Shown here: piece after piece, positions 14,252-14,895 of the stretch | Layout: every line of letters starts with the position of its first letter | Numbering within the stretch: position 1 is the stretch's first letter | DNA from: Clostridiaceae bacterium | GTDB taxonomy: Bacteria; Bacillota; Clostridia; Oscillospirales; QAMX01 | Reading direction: 5' to 3' | Length of the DNA: 14,895 nucleotides | Assembly: GCA_016297585.1 (NCBI GenBank) | Contig: JAEDGJ010000050.1 | Span: forward strand, 1-14,895 | The notes under the pieces: generated by a model | The model's input: the letters and a program-made list of their open reading frames with translations, nothing else | Told to the model about the DNA's origin: nothing | The model's database searches: none | Position numbers and translations under genes: made by a program

Positions 14252-14259
14252 GATATAAT
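14231..14259 (+). promoter_or_regulatory. Consensus promoter of hicAB
   Basis: A perfect -35 TTGACA (14231-14236) and a perfect -10 TATAAT (14254-14259) are separated by 17 bases. The leader is about 20 bases with GGGAGGTG before the hicA start. Such a strong promoter fits tight autorepression by the antitoxin complex. Confidence 0.92.
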
Positions 14260-14285
14260 GTAATCAGCACGAGGGAGGTGAACAA

Positions 14286-14468
14286 ATGAAGCTAAGCGAA
14301 CTGCTAAAGCTATTCAGTCAAAACAACATACAGCTTTTGCAGCACGGAAAAAGGCATGACATCTACTATAGCCCAATCACGGGCAAGACATTCCCGGTAC
14401 CACGACATGCAAAAGAGATCGCAACGGGAACACTGAAGAGCATCAGGAGAGACGCGGGGCTTGAATAA
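14286..14468 (+). CDS. hicA: HicA-type mRNA interferase toxin
   Basis: This 60-residue protein has the size and pattern of HicA (YcfA-like) toxins, small double-stranded-RNA-binding-fold ribonucleases that cut mRNA independently of the ribosome and stop growth. The signature is QHGKRHDIYYSPITGKTFPVP, with His24 at the catalytic position, followed by RHAKEIATGTLKSIRRDAGL, the usual C-terminal helix. The start ATG 14286 follows GGGAGGTG at good distance. It is first in a two-gene operon; hicB begins 47 bases after its stop. The base composition is richer in A and T than the genes left of ssrA, suggesting recent acquisition. Confidence 0.92.
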   Translation: MKLSELLKLFSQNNIQLLQHGKRHDIYYSPITGKTFPVPRHAKEIATGTLKSIRRDAGLE

Positions 14469-14515
14469 AGCCCCCGGCTCCCATCATATAATTAACGTAG
14501 CAAGGAGGTTTTATC

Positions 14516-14895
14516 GTGGCAAAATATATATATCCTGCAATCTTTAAGGATGAAGGAGAAGTCTGTACCGTCCGCTTTCCGGATTTTGAGAGCTGCTATA
14601 CGCAGGGGGATGATTTGCAGGACGCTTATGATATGGCAGAGGACGTGCTTTGTCTGACGCTGTACAATATGGAGGAACAAGAACAGGCCATTCCGCCGGC
14701 TTCGGATATTCGAGAAGTTCGGATGGAAGATGGCGAATTCGCAACCCTAATCTCCTGTGATACATTGGAGTACAGGAAATTTTACGATAACAGAGCAGTC
14801 AAAAAGACGTTGTCAATTCCGGCGTGGCTGAACACGATGGCCGAAAGAGAGGACATAAACTTCTCGGCGGTCCTGCAGGATGCGCTGAAGAAAAT
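14516..14895 (+). CDS. hicB: HicB-type antitoxin (partial, runs off the window)
   Basis: The gene starts with GTG at 14516, seven bases after AAGGAGG (14502-14508); 126 residues are visible before the window ends. The N-terminal part is the HicB partial RNase H-like fold (KYIYPAIFKDEGEVCTVRFP, then DFESCYTQGDDLQDAYDMAE), which caps the toxin. The C-terminal part from about residue 95 is a ribbon-helix-helix type DNA-binding domain (KKTLSIPAWLNTMAERED, then INFSAVLQDALKK). The protein neutralises HicA and, alone or in complex, should repress the operon through the ATACGT repeats upstream. The stop codon is not in the window, though the domain layout suggests that only a few residues are missing. 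Confidence 0.92.
   Translation, partial: MAKYIYPAIFKDEGEVCTVRFPDFESCYTQGDDLQDAYDMAEDVLCLTLYNMEEQEQAIPPASDIREVRMEDGEFATLISCDTLEYRKFYDNRAVKKTLSIPAWLNTMAEREDINFSAVLQDALKK

Noticed and set aside
14492..14765. - strand frames opposite hicB
   Set aside because: The GTG-started + strand HicB frame has a clear domain pattern and ribosome binding site; the opposite frames have neither.
1..14895. CRISPR array, tRNA genes, insertion sequences
   Set aside because: No regularly spaced repeats, no cloverleaf apart from the tmRNA ends, and no transposase-like protein or terminal inverted repeats were found.

Overview
The window looks like chromosomal DNA of a high-GC member of the Clostridia (Bacillota). 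Support for this comes from strong Shine-Dalgarno sites (GGAGG/GGGAGG), sigma-A type promoters (TTGACA/TATAAT), a one-piece tmRNA with encoded CCA, a MarR-controlled operon, an AzgA-type purine permease and a HicAB toxin-antitoxin pair. The genes up to about 13450 are GC-rich. The stretch after the tmRNA (about 14050 to the end) is clearly richer in A and T. I cannot name a genus from the sequence alone.

Left part (1-6711, + strand): after the last codons of an upstream gene and its terminator there is a catabolic-looking set. It holds a large FAD-dependent oxidoreductase with C-terminal HEAT-like repeats, an AraC-type regulator with a cupin sensor domain, a uroporphyrinogen-decarboxylase-superfamily protein with an HxCG motif, and a heparinase II/III-family protein without a signal peptide. 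No transporter lies nearby. The likeliest reading is cytoplasmic processing of an imported uronate-containing or otherwise modified saccharide. The substrate is unknown.

Middle part (6743-10740, - strand): one operon starts at a strong promoter with a dyad at the start site. In order of transcription it carries an intact MarR regulator, the C-terminal remnant of a second MarR gene, a citrate synthase gene broken by two internal deletions, a membrane protein made of two DUF1538 repeats, and a protein made of two tandem PII-like domains. The last two genes are intact, each has a good ribosome binding site, and they are closely coupled. The DUF1538 plus double-PII pair is the most interesting uncharacterised system here. 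The deletions in the two genes upstream show that the front of the operon is decaying, or that the assembly is faulty there.

Right part: a divergently oriented NCS2/AzgA-type purine permease ends at a strong terminator and faces a PlsC-like acyltransferase on the - strand. The ssrA (tmRNA) gene follows with its own promoter, and then an AT-richer hicA-hicB module with a textbook promoter embedded in ATACGT repeats. hicB runs off the end of the window. The position directly behind ssrA, a common integration site, and the change in base composition suggest that hicAB marks the start of an acquired segment.
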